Below, in pieces: positions 49,424 through 61,976 of a stretch of 64,000 nucleotides of DNA; position 1 is the first letter of the stretch; each line of letters starts with the position of its first letter. Source of the stretch: Lethocerus indicus (lineage: Eukaryota; Arthropoda; Insecta; Hemiptera; Belostomatidae); the NCBI GenBank assembly GCA_019843655.1, contig JACDQD010000005.1:10629575-10693574 (forward strand), given 5' to 3'. The position numbers and the translations under genes were made by a program. The notes under the pieces are model-generated. The model saw nothing but the letters and a program-made list of their open reading frames with translations, was not told the DNA's origin and did no database searches.

Positions 49424-50574
49424 TCTTATCCTTTGTCATTGTACTCCTTTCCATATGGCCACTGTCAACAGATGGAATTGTTTAATACCTACTCATTTCG
49501 CGAATGTACTTAAATTAATTTAATACATTGAGTATATTTTTGGGATCCTTGAGGATTAATGAGATCTAAGATGAAACCAGAACACTCGAGATAGCAAATG
49601 GGCGTCAGGACAAATTATTTATTCGACGAATTTAAAACAAAAGACTAGGAATATATATGAAAATTGGATATCTAATTAGGCTAAACCCCTCAGGAGATGC
49701 ATTTCATTTTCGGATAGTGAAGGTTGGATAACTACTCGGCACTTAACGGCGGCGTTGCACTTATCTCAGCTGTACCCCGGTAATATACAAGTGGGACAAT
49801 TGCCCCGGTCTCGGTAATGAATGCTAACCGGGGCGTGGATCGCGGAGGGAATTCCATTCGGGCGCCGCCATTCAATTGACCCGGGTGCGGTTCTCACCGG
49901 CCCTTTCATGAATCCTCCTCCGGTGGTATTTAATTGACGCCCGCCGCAGGTGTCGGCCGTATCCCAGCCAGCGTTATCCCCGGGGCACCGTTATATTTTT
50001 CGTCCCACGAAACGTCCGATCTCGGTTCGAGATAACAGAAACGGTTCCGATCCCCCTCGCCTCGGTCCGAGGGGATTAGAATCGGGCAAAGAAGTCAAGT
50101 TGACATTACCCAGCTTCCAATTAGCTACGGAATCCCGTGAATCTCCCGGTCGAACTTTTCTTAAACGGATCGCGGCCGCTCTCTCCGAATCGTGAAGAAT
50201 CCCGTCGGGTCTCGCCGCATTTTTAAAGGTCCGTGTCCGGAACGGGTCAAAACGGAGCGGACTCCGTTTTTTCGTTCGGAATTCCTGTTGGCCACGTCTG
50301 CCGGCGACACCGCACCGACCTCCCAGTCCCATTAGGCCCAATTGGCGGGCAAATTACGGACGGCCGACCTGGGCTACATTCTTAACCTTTTCTCCGAGCC
50401 CTGCCCCCCGACACCGCCCTCCTCCCCTCGTCCCGTTCCCGGAAACGCCCACTGTCCCCCGGGAACTCTTTCGCTCTAGAAGAAAAAACGAGTCTCCGTT
50501 ACTCTCTTCCGAAAACTTATTCCTCGATAAATCGTCAATTAAAAATTCGTCGTATAAAAACTCCAGTGTTAAGG

Positions 50575-50898
50575 TTAGAAAGGTAATCTACGCATTTTAC
50601 AATATTTTAGGAACTTTTTGTTGACGTCTTGGCAATGCCGGTGGTAGAAAAAACCTCGTCCGGAGATAGTGGATAGCTTGAAAAAAATCCTTCCAGCGAA
50701 TTGTCTGAGCGCTGGAAAGTGTTGGCGTATCTGCAGCTCATGCTCAAAGAACGTTGTGACGCCTACTACCAACGCGAGGCCTCTCCCGCCTTCATCGTAC
50801 ATCTGGCAGTCCCGCAACACGTGATCCCATCCTTCCTCATGCTCCTCTCGGGCATTTCTCCGCGGATGGTCGCAATTCTCCTTCAGTTGAAAATTTGA
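50575..50898 (-). pseudogene. Probable relic of a LINE reverse-transcriptase C-terminus
   Basis: A minus-strand open frame of about 105 codons ends with TAA at 50577-50575. It contains EEGWDHVLRDCQMYDEGG and, later, HFPALRQFAGR. An E..WEHVL..CP.Y-type segment with a nearby upstream Cys/His, then a LR.FA helix near the protein end, is typical of the C-terminal part of ORF2 in insect Jockey/R1/LOA-type LINEs. Here Cys-Asp-His lies about 17 residues before the HVLRDC segment. No polymerase domain lies upstream on this strand, where the DNA becomes AT-rich noncoding, so only the 3' end remains. The similarity is from memory of the family pattern, and the overlapping plus-strand frame (65 codons) is judged a shadow. 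Confidence 0.4.
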
Positions 50899-51409
50899 AT
50901 GAGCAGTCAGTGCAATTATGTGGCAATTAATGATTTTGGTGTGTCGTTCCTGATATACGCAGAAATAACATTAATATTCTGTTATTCCTACCATTTAATT
51001 CGTTTCAATCGGAATTGTTACTTAATCGGAAGACACGGACATGACAATAATACATAACTGTAGAAATTCTCAAAATAATGAGAGAAAGATGATAGAAAAT
51101 TGGGAATTTACATATTTACTTTTACAAAACTCATATAATCCTCGAACCACACATTTGTATTCCTGTAACCACTGATAAATGATTTTGGCAGGCTGGAAGT
51201 TAGTATCATCGCAGAAATGAGGCTGCAAATTCTTCTACCGATCTTGAAGATAAAACCCATTGTGCCGTTAAAAAGGGCCCAATTAAGGAACTTGAGTAAG
51301 CGATTGTTTCAGTCAAGTTGTTTGCAACGGTCCAGCCGAGTGTATTAGCTGTTGTCTGGGCCGATATCGCTCCCAACGAGCTCACGACACACCAATCACC
51401 CGGATACCG

Positions 51410-51457
51410 TTCTCTCCCTCCTCATCTCCCCCCCTCACTCTCTTCCTTATCCTTCCC
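51410..51457. repeat. CT-rich polypyrimidine tract
   Basis: About 48 bp dominated by C and T (TCTCCCTCC... CCCCCCCTCACTCTCTTCC), giving GAGAG on the minus strand, at the start of the GC-richer block 51360-51660. Confidence 0.7.
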
Positions 51458-52380
51458 GACTGGAATCGCTTAACTGTCCGTCCACCGGACACCGGTGCAA
51501 AGCGGAATGAAGTTCCAGTTCTTCGAGAGCGAGCGTTCCCTAGCCTGTTATCCGTTCCCGGAAGCGGGACGACTCCCAATGAATCTGCGGCTTGCGTCAA
51601 CTTCTGATTCGATCGTTTCCCGATTCGGCTGCGGACGACTCTGGCCTGGGATATTAATTCTGGGCAAAGAAAGCCAACCCGGACCGGTTTCTGGAATTAA
51701 TTTCCAGCCGGGTATTATATGTTGGACATATGTCTCGAGATGATATAATCGACTGCTTGAGTCCTCCTATGCGTTTTCGTTTAACTTCCAATATCGCAGC
51801 ATTACATAAAGTCGATGTAAGGAATTATAGGAAAATAAGTGCAATGGAGAAATACTTGTAATTGACTATGAGTGTCGATTATTATCTTTTTATGATTGCA
51901 ATGCTTTTGTATCTAACTAATTGGTGTACTATTCTTGAAGAGTATATATGTTTTATGTTCTTCTGTATTGTGTAAAATATTGTGACTTAGGTGTCATTAC
52001 AACGTAAATTAAATATGTTCGTTATCTTGAAGTTAAATAATGTTTTTATGTATTATTTTATAAAAATTATTATTATTACGCCTGAATATTATTCGACGAT
52101 TCGGATAACGAGTTATTCCATCGTTTAAGAGTATTAGTAGACTCAGTACCGCTTTACTGGGGACGTGTCTGACGAGAGGTTGAACATTCCTCGGTACAAT
52201 CTTATCTGATACCGATTCCGAAGTCTCCGGTCGCCGTGGTCTCAGCATTTCTTTCAGGTTTCGACATCGGAGATTGGATCGCGTGCAGACGGCGGGGATC
52301 GCCGGTTGATTTACAATTTGAAACGAGCGAGTTACAAACAAAAATAAAGGATCGAGTATAAAGGGAGGAGTTATGGTCGC

Positions 52381-52413
52381 ATGCAAATCTGGCGAGGACG
52401 AAGGGATGCAAAT
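52381..52413 (+). promoter_or_regulatory. Two tandem POU octamers 25 bp apart
   Basis: Exact ATGCAAAT at 52381-52388 and again at 52406-52413, both on the plus strand, with a GC-richer linker. The direct repeat in the same orientation within one block makes chance less likely than for single sites. Together with the PORE at 32082 it suggests POU-factor input to this intron. Confidence 0.4.
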
Positions 52414-54375
52414 CCCGGGCCGCGGTGACGCATGCTGTCCGGGTACGGCTCGCAATCAGCGAGGTCCACCCTCCATCTCCCTTGTTCCGCTAACAGAGTC
52501 TAAATAATTCTCCGGATAGCGGAGCGAATTTATTGAACGGGGGCATTAAATTACAAATTTTATTTCCCGTTACGGAACGAAGCGGCCGTGAAGACCGCTA
52601 AGGGTAAACGCGCCTCTTCCGCGTAATGGGGGCGACCCTGAATTTTTCTTGTCATAATTGGATCGATATAGCAATTTGTATTATTTTGGCACTAATTTTT
52701 ATTCATACTCTCTCGATAAACCCCGGTGCTCCCATTTGATACCGCCGTAGCTTGCAGAAGTGTCTGGCGACAATAGTTCTATATAACTAATCTGGTTCCC
52801 CCCAGCGTTTTCCGCTAAAGCACCCTACCCCAATGACGTCTTCATAAAGCGGAACCTGAACAGACTGCATATTTATTGCATTAACATCTGGACCATCCAT
52901 TAGACAAAGGGCGATGAACTGACTCAAATAACAAGGGTCTTCCTAAGTAGGTGTGTAAAGAAACAGATCAATTAAACGTATTTCTTAAAGGAACGGCCAG
53001 TTCCATTCAATGGGCATGCCTGGATGGAACAATAAACAATTGCTATTAAGGTCACTACAATGGACTAAAACGATTCGAATAAGGGGATGTAACATTTTCA
53101 GCTAGCATCAACTATTAACATCGAGCACGCCGTCGATAACATCAGCTTGATTACATAACATATTGCTGTTCCGTTTCTATTAAAAAATCCTAAATTGAAC
53201 TAATATCGTTTCGTGTAACCAGAATTAAGTGTTGCTGTATATACACGTTGCTGTAATTATAAAAGGGAACGTCTCCTGGGAATTTAATTTCATTTTCTGA
53301 ATTGCGTCAGTAAAAAGTGATTAAAGATCTAGTCGGGACCACAGCGGTTGTGACGACTATATTGGCCATTGGGAGAATAGCGATCGTGGAAGGATGCCGC
53401 AATATCTGCTAGTAGGCTTTGTTGTTTAGAGTGATGTAAAAAGAAAAAGATACAAACTAATCAACTTACCTTTTACTTTTTTGCAGTCATGACCGACCTG
53501 TCCTTGATTGTGATGAGTAATAATTTTGTAATGAATTAATTTTTCCGCAACTTGTAATAATAAATATTACTCTCTCATAATTATACATATTACACTCTCC
53601 AAAATATATCATCCCTTAATTTAATGGCCCTATCGACAACTATTATTCAGTGTGGTAATTAGTATAATATCTTTTAAGTATAATATAAGAGCTTATACCA
53701 GTACTCGTATATCCTTTGCATCTATGTGACATGTAAATATAAAGATTCCTTCCTATTTGGAAATTCTAGCCATTTTTCGGTAAAATAGTACGACAATCTG
53801 AAATATACGAGTTAATAGGTAGTTATAAATTAACGATTAATTAATTATTTATTGATGAATAAACGAATACTTATTTTTCCTGCAGTTAACATCATTATTT
53901 AGCCTATATGTATCAGCAGTAAGAAAAACGCGCCCTTTACTCGTGCTTAAGGATTCAGCGGAGGACCTTGACCGACTCCCGGTGAGAGGCACGTCTTATT
54001 ATCACTGGTTTCGATTCAAATTGAAATTTCGTATTTGACACGCTTTGGAGCCTAGCCAATTCGTTAAATATCATTCACAGTGAGCCGGCAAGAAAATGGT
54101 TTTTGCCGTAATATTCGTAATATCTCTTTTTATCCCACAACTGCGGGAACAATAAAACGTGTTTCCAACACCGGAGTGAGTTAGTCGAATGTTAATTGGT
54201 CAAGGGAAACGACCGGTTGTATAAGAGCTTGTTTCTCCGTATTGCTTTTCAATACCTAAATTGAGCTCATCAATGTAATTCATATCTATAATTAAAAGTA
54301 CTAGTTTTTCTGTTATTTAGTATGTAAAATGTTGCTTTCAATTAATACTAATTAATTCGTGTTACTTTGTTTCAG

Positions 54376-54410
54376 GTATGTGGCCAAATTCATTCTGATC
54401 CAACTGACAT
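54376..54410 (+). CDS. Micro-exon C of unrecognised plus-strand gene
   Basis: A 35-nt exon with a strong acceptor (gttactttgtttcag, ending 54375), a TACTAAT branch-like site about 25 bp upstream, and a perfect donor GTAAGT at 54411. In phase 0, continuing from exon B, it reads VCGQIHSDPTD and leaves AT. Read-through would give Met then an immediate stop, so the donor is needed. The next exon is not evident before the window ends. Of the three micro-exons this has the best splice signals. Function not recognised. Confidence 0.6.
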
Positions 54411-56047
54411 GTAAGTAATAGAATTTGTACTAAACTCGAACTGAGTAGTTTTATTCCTGTGTTACTGGATATCTAACTTGTAGACATTTTTATACCATAT
54501 AGTTCGGTGTACCCTCTATTGGTAGAGACTATATTGATGTGAAAAGATATATTTACTTTTATGTGGTTGGTTGGAAATATTAGGGGAAGCAAATATTCCA
54601 GTCGAGCTGTATATGTTTATGCTTCTGTGCAAGATCCTTCTCAGGTGCGGCTGCCCTGAGGTGTGTATTGTCGCTTCAGCGGTTATGAGGGGAGTTGTTC
54701 AGTGTGAACTGGTCTCCCTAGTGGGGTCGCTGGACTCCCATACACCAGTGCGTATCATCCATAATTGCGCTGTTTGCAATCTCGACATTGTCAAACACTC
54801 GGGACCGTGGCGGATTTAATATCGAAAAAATACCGACGGGCATGTTAACTTCGTATCGGAAGCGGTGTATGAATCGTGGAAGGAAAGCCCCGTCCGGGAG
54901 TCAATCATGAGTCATGCGGTGGCACAGCCTTTTAAGGGACTGAAAACTTGCCCGCCCGACCGGAGAAAGTGACCTTGCCTTCGCCCCAGCCCGGCCACCA
55001 CGCTCTTTCCCTTACACCGCCTCCTGCATCCTGCGGATTATTCGCCTCCCTTAGAAAGTATTGTGACGGCCGCCGGACGCTGAATCTCTTAACGCGCGGT
55101 TAAAAACCGAACTTTCACCGGCGTTGACAAATGGTCGATGCCCGGTTAACTCGTTAAAAGAAAATGGACCGCCGTCCGCCACAGGAGAAAATCCATACGG
55201 TGCCAACTTCCTCATTTCGATGCGACGATTATGCGGACGAACGCTGGGCCCCGCGGTGGAGCTCTGCTCCGGAAAAGGAAAGTACACAATTTTTGTTGCC
55301 GTAATTGAAAAAGAAAGTTCAGGAAAATTACTGTTTTATTATTTAATATTAATATTTATATTACATAATGGTCGACGTTCTTGTCCGTACACCTGCTGTA
55401 CAAATAATGATTCGAGAGATAATGGCTCTGCACACAGGAAAGTTAGATAGAGAAATTACTTCTAATGATTCCTTTATAACTATCTGTGATTTACAATCCT
55501 TCCTCATATACATTTGTTAGAAAATATATGACCTGCCAATTCTTTTGTTCCTCGCGAACTGTAATGGAAACTATAGAATTCTTAATTTCATTCTCTTCTT
55601 GTTTTTGTTAGTGTAACAATGGGACCACTCTCTTCGGAAGAAAAATTTCTGTGGCCTCATAATAAGGCTATGATAATTATTATATTGGCCTAGTCGCAGA
55701 CCAAACAATCTATTGAATACTGGAAGTCATAATAGGATGATGATTTTTTTGCACTAGACCTGTGGCATTGAAGATAAGCTGTACTTATTAATTTTCCATC
55801 ATTATTTCAATGTAACTCAACGTTGGATTTTTGAATCATTCGCATTTAGATATTTACGGTTACAAAAATATCTCAATACAAAAAAATCTTACTTTATTGT
55901 GGTTTGGTATTTCGCGTGGTGTGTTCCCGGAAAATAAGTTCTAAGAATATCACTGAAGTTTGCAGCGTGGACAGTTATATACGGACACCTGCAGTTGCCA
56001 CTTGCAGTGCCTCAGCTGTGCCCGGATTTCAATTCAGACTTGCGTTT

Positions 56048-56060
56048 ATGCAATTTGCAT
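56048..56060. promoter_or_regulatory. Inverted POU half-sites ATGCAATTTGCAT
   Basis: A 13-bp odd palindrome containing an exact ATTTGCAT octamer (56053-56060) facing an ATGCAA half-site. It is compatible with a POU dimer. Another exact octamer lies at 56953-56960. Confidence 0.35.
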
Positions 56061-56952
56061 GGTCCTTTATCATCCAGCCTCCAAGTCCGAAAGGCAAAGA
56101 TTGATTTTATCCACTTCTAGTCGATATTTCGTTAATTCTTATAATTAATTAATGTTATATTACTTTGTAATAATTTTAATTCACCTACTCGGTACTAACC
56201 TTGGCTCTTCTCCTCCTTCGATTCCCATGGGTAGAGTAATAATAATGTGGTTGATATGCTGCGTAATTCCGACGATGTTTATCGTTACGTGTTTATTCAT
56301 ACATAATCACTCTTGATGGTATAAAACCGAAATCTGCCTATCCGGAGCAACGGTAGTCTCATTCGAGGCAATAAAATTGTTCACCCCCTATTACTTCCTT
56401 TCATTGTTCACTATTCCGTTAGAGCCAAAAATTAAATTTTTTATTTATAGTACTGTTAAATAAAAAAATTAAAAATATGGTCTTGTATGAGGAAACCCGC
56501 TTAATGGTTATCGAGATAAATTATATATCGCAAGATATAGAAGTATTTCGCAAAGAGTTTTCAAGTTCATTGAGGATTAGATCTGAAAGGATCGAAGGAA
56601 TTTTCTCCAACAAGCATTTGCTGAGTTCAGAATTCCTGAGCAACTTCCTAGAAGTTCCTAGAAAACTGCGTCAGCGATCTCCCCCCTCACGTACTTGCCC
56701 CGTCTGTTGTTGCCTCCATCCACCTGCTGCCCCAGCACCGGCGTCTACGCAACATCCCGACCTCCTCTTCCCCGGCTCACAAGCCCATTCTGAGAGCGCC
56801 GCGTCTTCCCATTTAATGCGGTGTCGCAGCCTTCGCATTCCTCCACCATTAGAGGACCCCGCTTCGTATCTGGAACATCGCCCCGTTCGGAATCCGGCCG
56901 ACCCTTGCTCCCAACATTCGACCAGAGTGGGGCCGATTACATTCTAATTCCT

Positions 56953-56960
56953 ATGCAAAT
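56953..56960 (+). promoter_or_regulatory. POU octamer site
   Basis: Exact ATGCAAAT about 0.9 kb after the inverted POU half-sites and just past the GC-richer block ending near 56940. Confidence 0.25.
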
Positions 56961-58780
56961 AGATCCGACTGTACATTGTTCCGAAACTAAACGGCCGGTC
57001 ATTATAACCGTAGATTGCGTTGTTGAACACTATTATTAGGGACGGACTCATTGTCGTCCGTCTAATCCAGTAAGCCCGATATTGTGAAATGAAGTTTAAT
57101 TATTGTAAAACATCGTCTCAATGTCTATCCTGCATCTGACATTGTCTCCATTTGTCTGTCAAAATTTATTAGTTAGTAGACCTTTAATTTAACTTTAACT
57201 ACCTAATTAAGTGCCTAAGAAGAATTATAATTTGTTGTGGTATTTCATTTTATACATGATAATTAATCTTAAATTGGATTGAATGTAGGGCACGAAAGTA
57301 GAAAAACAAGTTGAGTATTTTTGTTACATTTGTTTTAGTTCAATACTTCTTAGCTGTTGTACACTTGATGAGTACCAACGGGCTAGCATGGCATTTGTAC
57401 TGACTTTCATTTTTTGATTCCATTTCGAAGTTTCGAGAGCGCATTCGGTCCGTCTAGGACGAACGGCCGTCCATTTTTGGTAATACTTATGTAACGTAGA
57501 ATTATAGTTGTGCCGAGTATTCAGTGGACCGACCGAATTCCTCCGGGCCCGGATCCAAGAGGTTCAATATGGCATGGGGCTCTCTAAGTGCAATCCACAG
57601 CGGGCACTTTCACCCGAGGCTGTTGTTCCAGCTCTGTTTCATTTTCACTTTCACAATACCATTACCGGGACACACTTTACCGGGACATTAATGACTTCTT
57701 GCACACTTATTCCGCAATTCTACCGGCCGGACAAACATATCTGTTTAATGAAAACGCGATAATAACGTCACATATATTGTGTTCTTATGCGGTGGTAAAA
57801 TACATTAAGTGCACATTAATACATAGTGGTAAGTTATACATTATTTGGTATAATACGGAAACAAATAACTGATTAGACAATAAGAAAAACAGTTAAGTTA
57901 ATAAATTTTCTGCCGATATTAACTTGAATTTAGACTTTGAAAAGTAGCTACAGAATATTCGGCTGTGGTCCGCCTCGGTTTTGGAACTAGCTCATCATTC
58001 AAAGGTGGAGGAATCTCAAAATCCTAGGGCCCGCGCCCCTTCAAAAATTCCACTGATCCTTTGAAACACAATATCCTTTCGACCTTTCGGGTGGTCTGGA
58101 GAGTTGACGGATTAAATCAGGTTTCTCTCTTTGTGTAGTTTGGCTTGTCTCTTTTTGTAGGCTGAAATTTCTTCGGTAGGTTCTCAACCGGAAATTTCTG
58201 TCGGCCGCAGACCGAACAAAATTCCCAACAAGAAGAAAGAGTTGAGAATCCTTCATTTTATGACAGTTCTTATAACCGGTTGAATACGTTCAGACATCGC
58301 GCCGATACAAACTAAACAGTTGTTCAATATTATTCTATTTTGTTATTACAAATGGGGAGATATTTTTTTTCTAGTTTCTCATTTCTGAAATGGGGACGTG
58401 TATGTGCGAGTGTGATTTATCAGCTTGACGTCGAATACCACCTTATAGCTCTTGGTCAACGATAATCCGAAAATTTTTACGGAACCATTATTAAGTGAAA
58501 ATTTGAAAATACTATTGTATTGGAAGTCGGTTCGATCCTTTCTTCAGTCACAACAACCAGCGATACTTGGAGTAGTGCAACGAGCCATATTGCGCCTGAA
58601 AATAAAAACCCGCCTTGAGCTATGAATGCGCCTCCCCCTCGCCCCTGAATCTTATCCGAGTGCGCTATTATTGCGTTGTTTTTCATGAAACCCAGTTAAC
58701 CTTCCGTTTATTGAGCACCGATCCAATTTATATAGTTCAACGGGTACGGGGAGAAAAAACCCCTGCGAGTGGTTTGTCGG

Positions 58781-58794
58781 AGGGGGGGGCGGGG
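58781..58794 (+). other. G-rich run with G-quadruplex potential
   Basis: Eight G, one C and four G after a GG, in a GC-rich block. Short-loop quadruplex possible. Confidence 0.4.
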
Positions 58795-60164
58795 TCTAAT
58801 TAAGCTCGTATTGTTGTTCAAGTGATCAGATAAACTAGGAGCAGCGCCCAGCGGGGGCTACCTTATATTGTGGTGGAGGCAATAAGCCTGGGGGCTGCTA
58901 GATCCTCGCCCAGAGATAGCCCAACCCCTTCGCAGATTGAATTCCTCTGGTCGTCGGCCTCCCACCCAAATTATTGTTCGCCACGACTTCGCCGAAGACG
59001 ACGACGCTTTAACGTTTTTAATGAGAAATTAAACGAGGAGGAAATAAATTTATTTTCCGCTTAAATGTATACTTCACTTCGTGTAGATCGCACAGGCCCA
59101 CTCTATAAGATAAATTAATTTAATTTAAATATCTTCAAAAGCACCGATCATATTTGATACCTCATTGTTACATCTATTTGAAACATATCGTGTCGCGTGA
59201 AGACGCCCAAACGTAAAAGACGGGTTTGAAGGCCGGTTTTATGAATGCGTACCATTCTGGCCCGGCCGAATACGTTCGGTCATTCGCGGAATACTTACCG
59301 AACTGGTTTCGAAACGGCCGCCCGTTTTCGAGAAACCCTCCGGGGGCGACCTCCGGTTACTCAGCTTCCGAGAAGTTGTTCCTTTCGCCGGGTTTCGGTT
59401 TCCCGGAAAATCTGGTCTTTCTCTTGTGGCGAAGCGCAGACTAACTTCGGAGCGTCCCTGCTAACAGTCTTACAGATCACTAATCGCTAATAAGACTCCG
59501 GCAATTAACGCCGGCCCAACTCGAGCCGGCATTCCCCTACCACATTTCATACGAGTCTCAGTACCGGTAATGGACCCGCGGGTAAATATCGCGAATGCCT
59601 TTGTGCCGACTAATAAAAAAAAGGACAAAAACAGTAAGAATAAAAGTCGACGAATTAAAACTTTTCGTATTTTACAACAGCGAAATTAACTGAACGGCCG
59701 CAGGAGAGAAGTACCTAACCGATAGGTTTTGCACCTAACCGACGGATTGCGGTAAATAGAAATCGAACCGGCGAAGAAATCGCACCACAGGAATTCGGAG
59801 CCATTTTACCTGCATTTTAATATGGCGCAATATTAAATGCCCGTTTTTAAGTTCTGTCATCGACATCGAGTTCTTCTGTTAAATCCTACTGAAGCATTCA
59901 TCTATACTGCTGTAAAATTTCCAACATTCCAGACACTAATGTCTGGTTTAATAATAGGGATATCTAAAAACTGATGATTTCACGCCGGACGTCGGATTCG
60001 TACGAATTCGTCGTTTTGCTTGGAGTGAGAGGAAAAGTGAAATCTGGAATTTTTGCGGTAAGTCGGTATTGACTCACGAGGTGCGACCCACTTAGTGGCC
60101 GCCAGAAATATTGTGCCCCTTCTTTAAGTAACTATGGGCGACATTTAGCTGGCACTCTCATTCA

Positions 60165-60182
60165 TTATTTATCGATAAATAA
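60165..60182. promoter_or_regulatory. 18-bp palindrome with DRE core TATCGATA
   Basis: TTATTTATCGATAAATAA is a perfect palindrome. Its centre is TATCGATA, the exact DRE sequence bound by DREF and overlapping BEAF-type CGATA sites in flies. In insects these mark housekeeping promoters and domain borders; here it lies in an intron, far from any seen promoter. Confidence 0.4.
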
Positions 60183-61477
60183 AGATTCCATTTTCAAATT
60201 TAATGTAATTATACCATCTTGTAAAGTAATAAATAAATGGTCGGTCTATTAAAATACGAAAGGTCTGAGAAGTGATGAAAGTGAGTGGGACTCCACGATT
60301 ACAAACGAGAGAAGGAAATGCCTGTCGAAAGCGTCCTCGCTCATAAAGGAGCGTCCTTTAAAACACATTTGCTGAGCCACTTAGCCGCCGCCTCGACTCC
60401 GACTTTGACGCAATCGGCGAACACTCCCCTCGCCCGACCCACCCAGTCTTCCTCTCGTCGGGATTTAATCCTCCCCGACGTCTAGTCACTTTCATCCTGT
60501 CTTGGAAAATAGGACCGGGGCCAATCCCGAATGCTCCCTGCAAGTCGACACCTGTCAGAATGCCGCCAGTTCGCTTTGGACGTCCGTTGTATACGCATTT
60601 CGCCTTTCGATTGGATTAATTGAAGAAGAATCAGGTTATAATGCTTATAAAGCCAATAGCGTATTAAATAATATAATCCTTTCTTTTTAAATGAATTTTA
60701 TAAATTATGACTCCATCATTTGATCCCATTGTAGACTGGTTTGTTCTCCTCAACCTGAGTGGTACGCATGGTTTCTGTTTCTTCGCACTCAAAGGGCCGC
60801 ATAGTCGGAAGGATCGGTTAAACGGAAATGATGTTTGTATTTTAGCGAGGGATAGGAGCACCGAGTGCAGCGAAATAGCGGCTGAGATTATAGGCCAGTA
60901 CCGGCTTGGGAGACCACCCGCCTTCTGAGAACTGTCTCGGGTCGAGCCTTCCAACGATTCGGCGATAATCTGTTTTTAATGACCACCCCCCGTCGGCTTA
61001 TTGTAGTGCGCTACGGATGTCGAGCAAAGAGGAATCCCCGGCTAAAGCTCGCATCTTCTCCGGACGGACTGTATTTTCCCAGGCGAGTACGAGAAGTTAT
61101 TTCGCGTAAAATGACTTTCGCCATTATCGACTGAGATGAAAACAGTTCTACTGGTTACTGCTCGAATTGTAAAAAGAAAAACTGGGGCGATTCAGGTTAG
61201 TCAGGACAGGCCTCTTGCGATAAGCTTACGGCTTTCTGTAAACGTCGGAATGAATAATGTATTTAATTGATCAAAATTAATTTAAAAGTTTTCGATCGAA
61301 AGACCGTGGCTCGTTCGTCGGAATTTATAGACGTGTAGTTACATTATATATTCCACTACGAGGAAGGAACATATTACTGCACTTTAATGATGTAGTAAAA
61401 GAAGAAAGTTATGGACTGAAGTAAAAGCTGAGCTTACACTGCTAATGAGGACGGAACAACGATGCTCGGGAGACCTT

Positions 61478-61494
61478 TAACAGTACTACTGTTA
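61478..61494. other. 17-bp odd palindrome TAACAGTA-C-TACTGTTA
   Basis: Perfect 8-bp arms around one central base; possible dimer-binding site. Nothing else supports a role. Confidence 0.3.
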
Positions 61495-61788
61495 CGTGGT
61501 GATTTTCTTCAAGATTAATTCAATTCAAGAGAAATTGTCTCTTTTAGCGGCATTAGCTTATTTCATTTTCATAGAAAATGCCTCGACCGGCGGCTGATTC
61601 TGTACCACAAAATAATTCAACCAAAATAGGACGTTTTTCACAAGTGGACATGAATTTCGTGGTCGGTCGTCATAGGATATCAATTAAGAGGTGTGCGCGT
61701 GTCTCAAAGAATGCTTGTTGAGTGTGGTATTAGCGCTGGGACTGAAAGGGTACAGGTAACGGGGGGAGCGGGACTCTATCAGTAACAG

Positions 61789-61806
61789 GCCTCTCTCTCT
61801 CTCTCT
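61789..61806. repeat. (CT)n tract (GAGA sites on the minus strand)
   Basis: A CTCTCTCTCTCTCTCT-type run of about 16-18 bp, located about 140 bp upstream of a TATA-like element at 61947. Confidence 0.8.
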
Positions 61807-61946
61807 GTTCCTCTTCTTTTCGCTGTTGCTCTTCGACGACCCTGTCTTCGAGAGTGTTACTGTTGTCTTCACTTTCCCCGGTGAAAGTGGGCGCCGGGGT
61901 ACCACTGTACCACACTATTCCGTGACCTCTTCCACGACCCTGAAAG

Positions 61947-61976
61947 TATAAAAAGGTTTTTTCGCAGAGAACAGTT
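61947..61976 (+). promoter_or_regulatory. TATA/initiator-like pair (weak promoter candidate)
   Basis: TATAAAAAGG at 61947-61956 is followed by ACAGTT at 61971-61976, close to the insect initiator TCAGTT, with the putative start A at 61973. The TATA-to-start spacing of about 26 bp is slightly short. A (CT)n/GAGA tract lies upstream. No DPE and no ORF follow, so it may be a noncoding or alternative promoter, or chance. Confidence 0.22.

Larger units (their letters stand above)
27761..54375 (+). other. About 26.6-kb intron between micro-exons B and C
   Basis: A long noncoding stretch inferred as intron. GC-richer, CpG-rich blocks occur near 28000-28260, 28790-29130, 29340-29560, 30700-31050, 31660-31990, 33000-33270, 36560-37600, 39010-39500, 40520-40720, 42860-42990, 43440-43640, 44030-44260, 45270-45560, 47430-47850, 49740-50470, 51360-51660 and 52190-52460. 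Between them the DNA is AT-rich. Apart from a probable LINE relic near 50.6-50.9 kb I see no transposon. ORFs in the blocks show no known domains. Confidence 0.5.

Noticed and set aside
53491..53520. Possible micro-exon after a tttttttgcag acceptor, starting TCATGACC
   Set aside because: In the phase delivered by exon B it stops at once (TCA TGA), and its donor (GTAATA) is weak.
56477..56947. 156-codon plus-strand ORF with a Pro/Ser-rich tail
   Set aside because: Begins in AT-rich DNA and runs into a GC-rich block. Composition changes mid-frame and no domain is visible.
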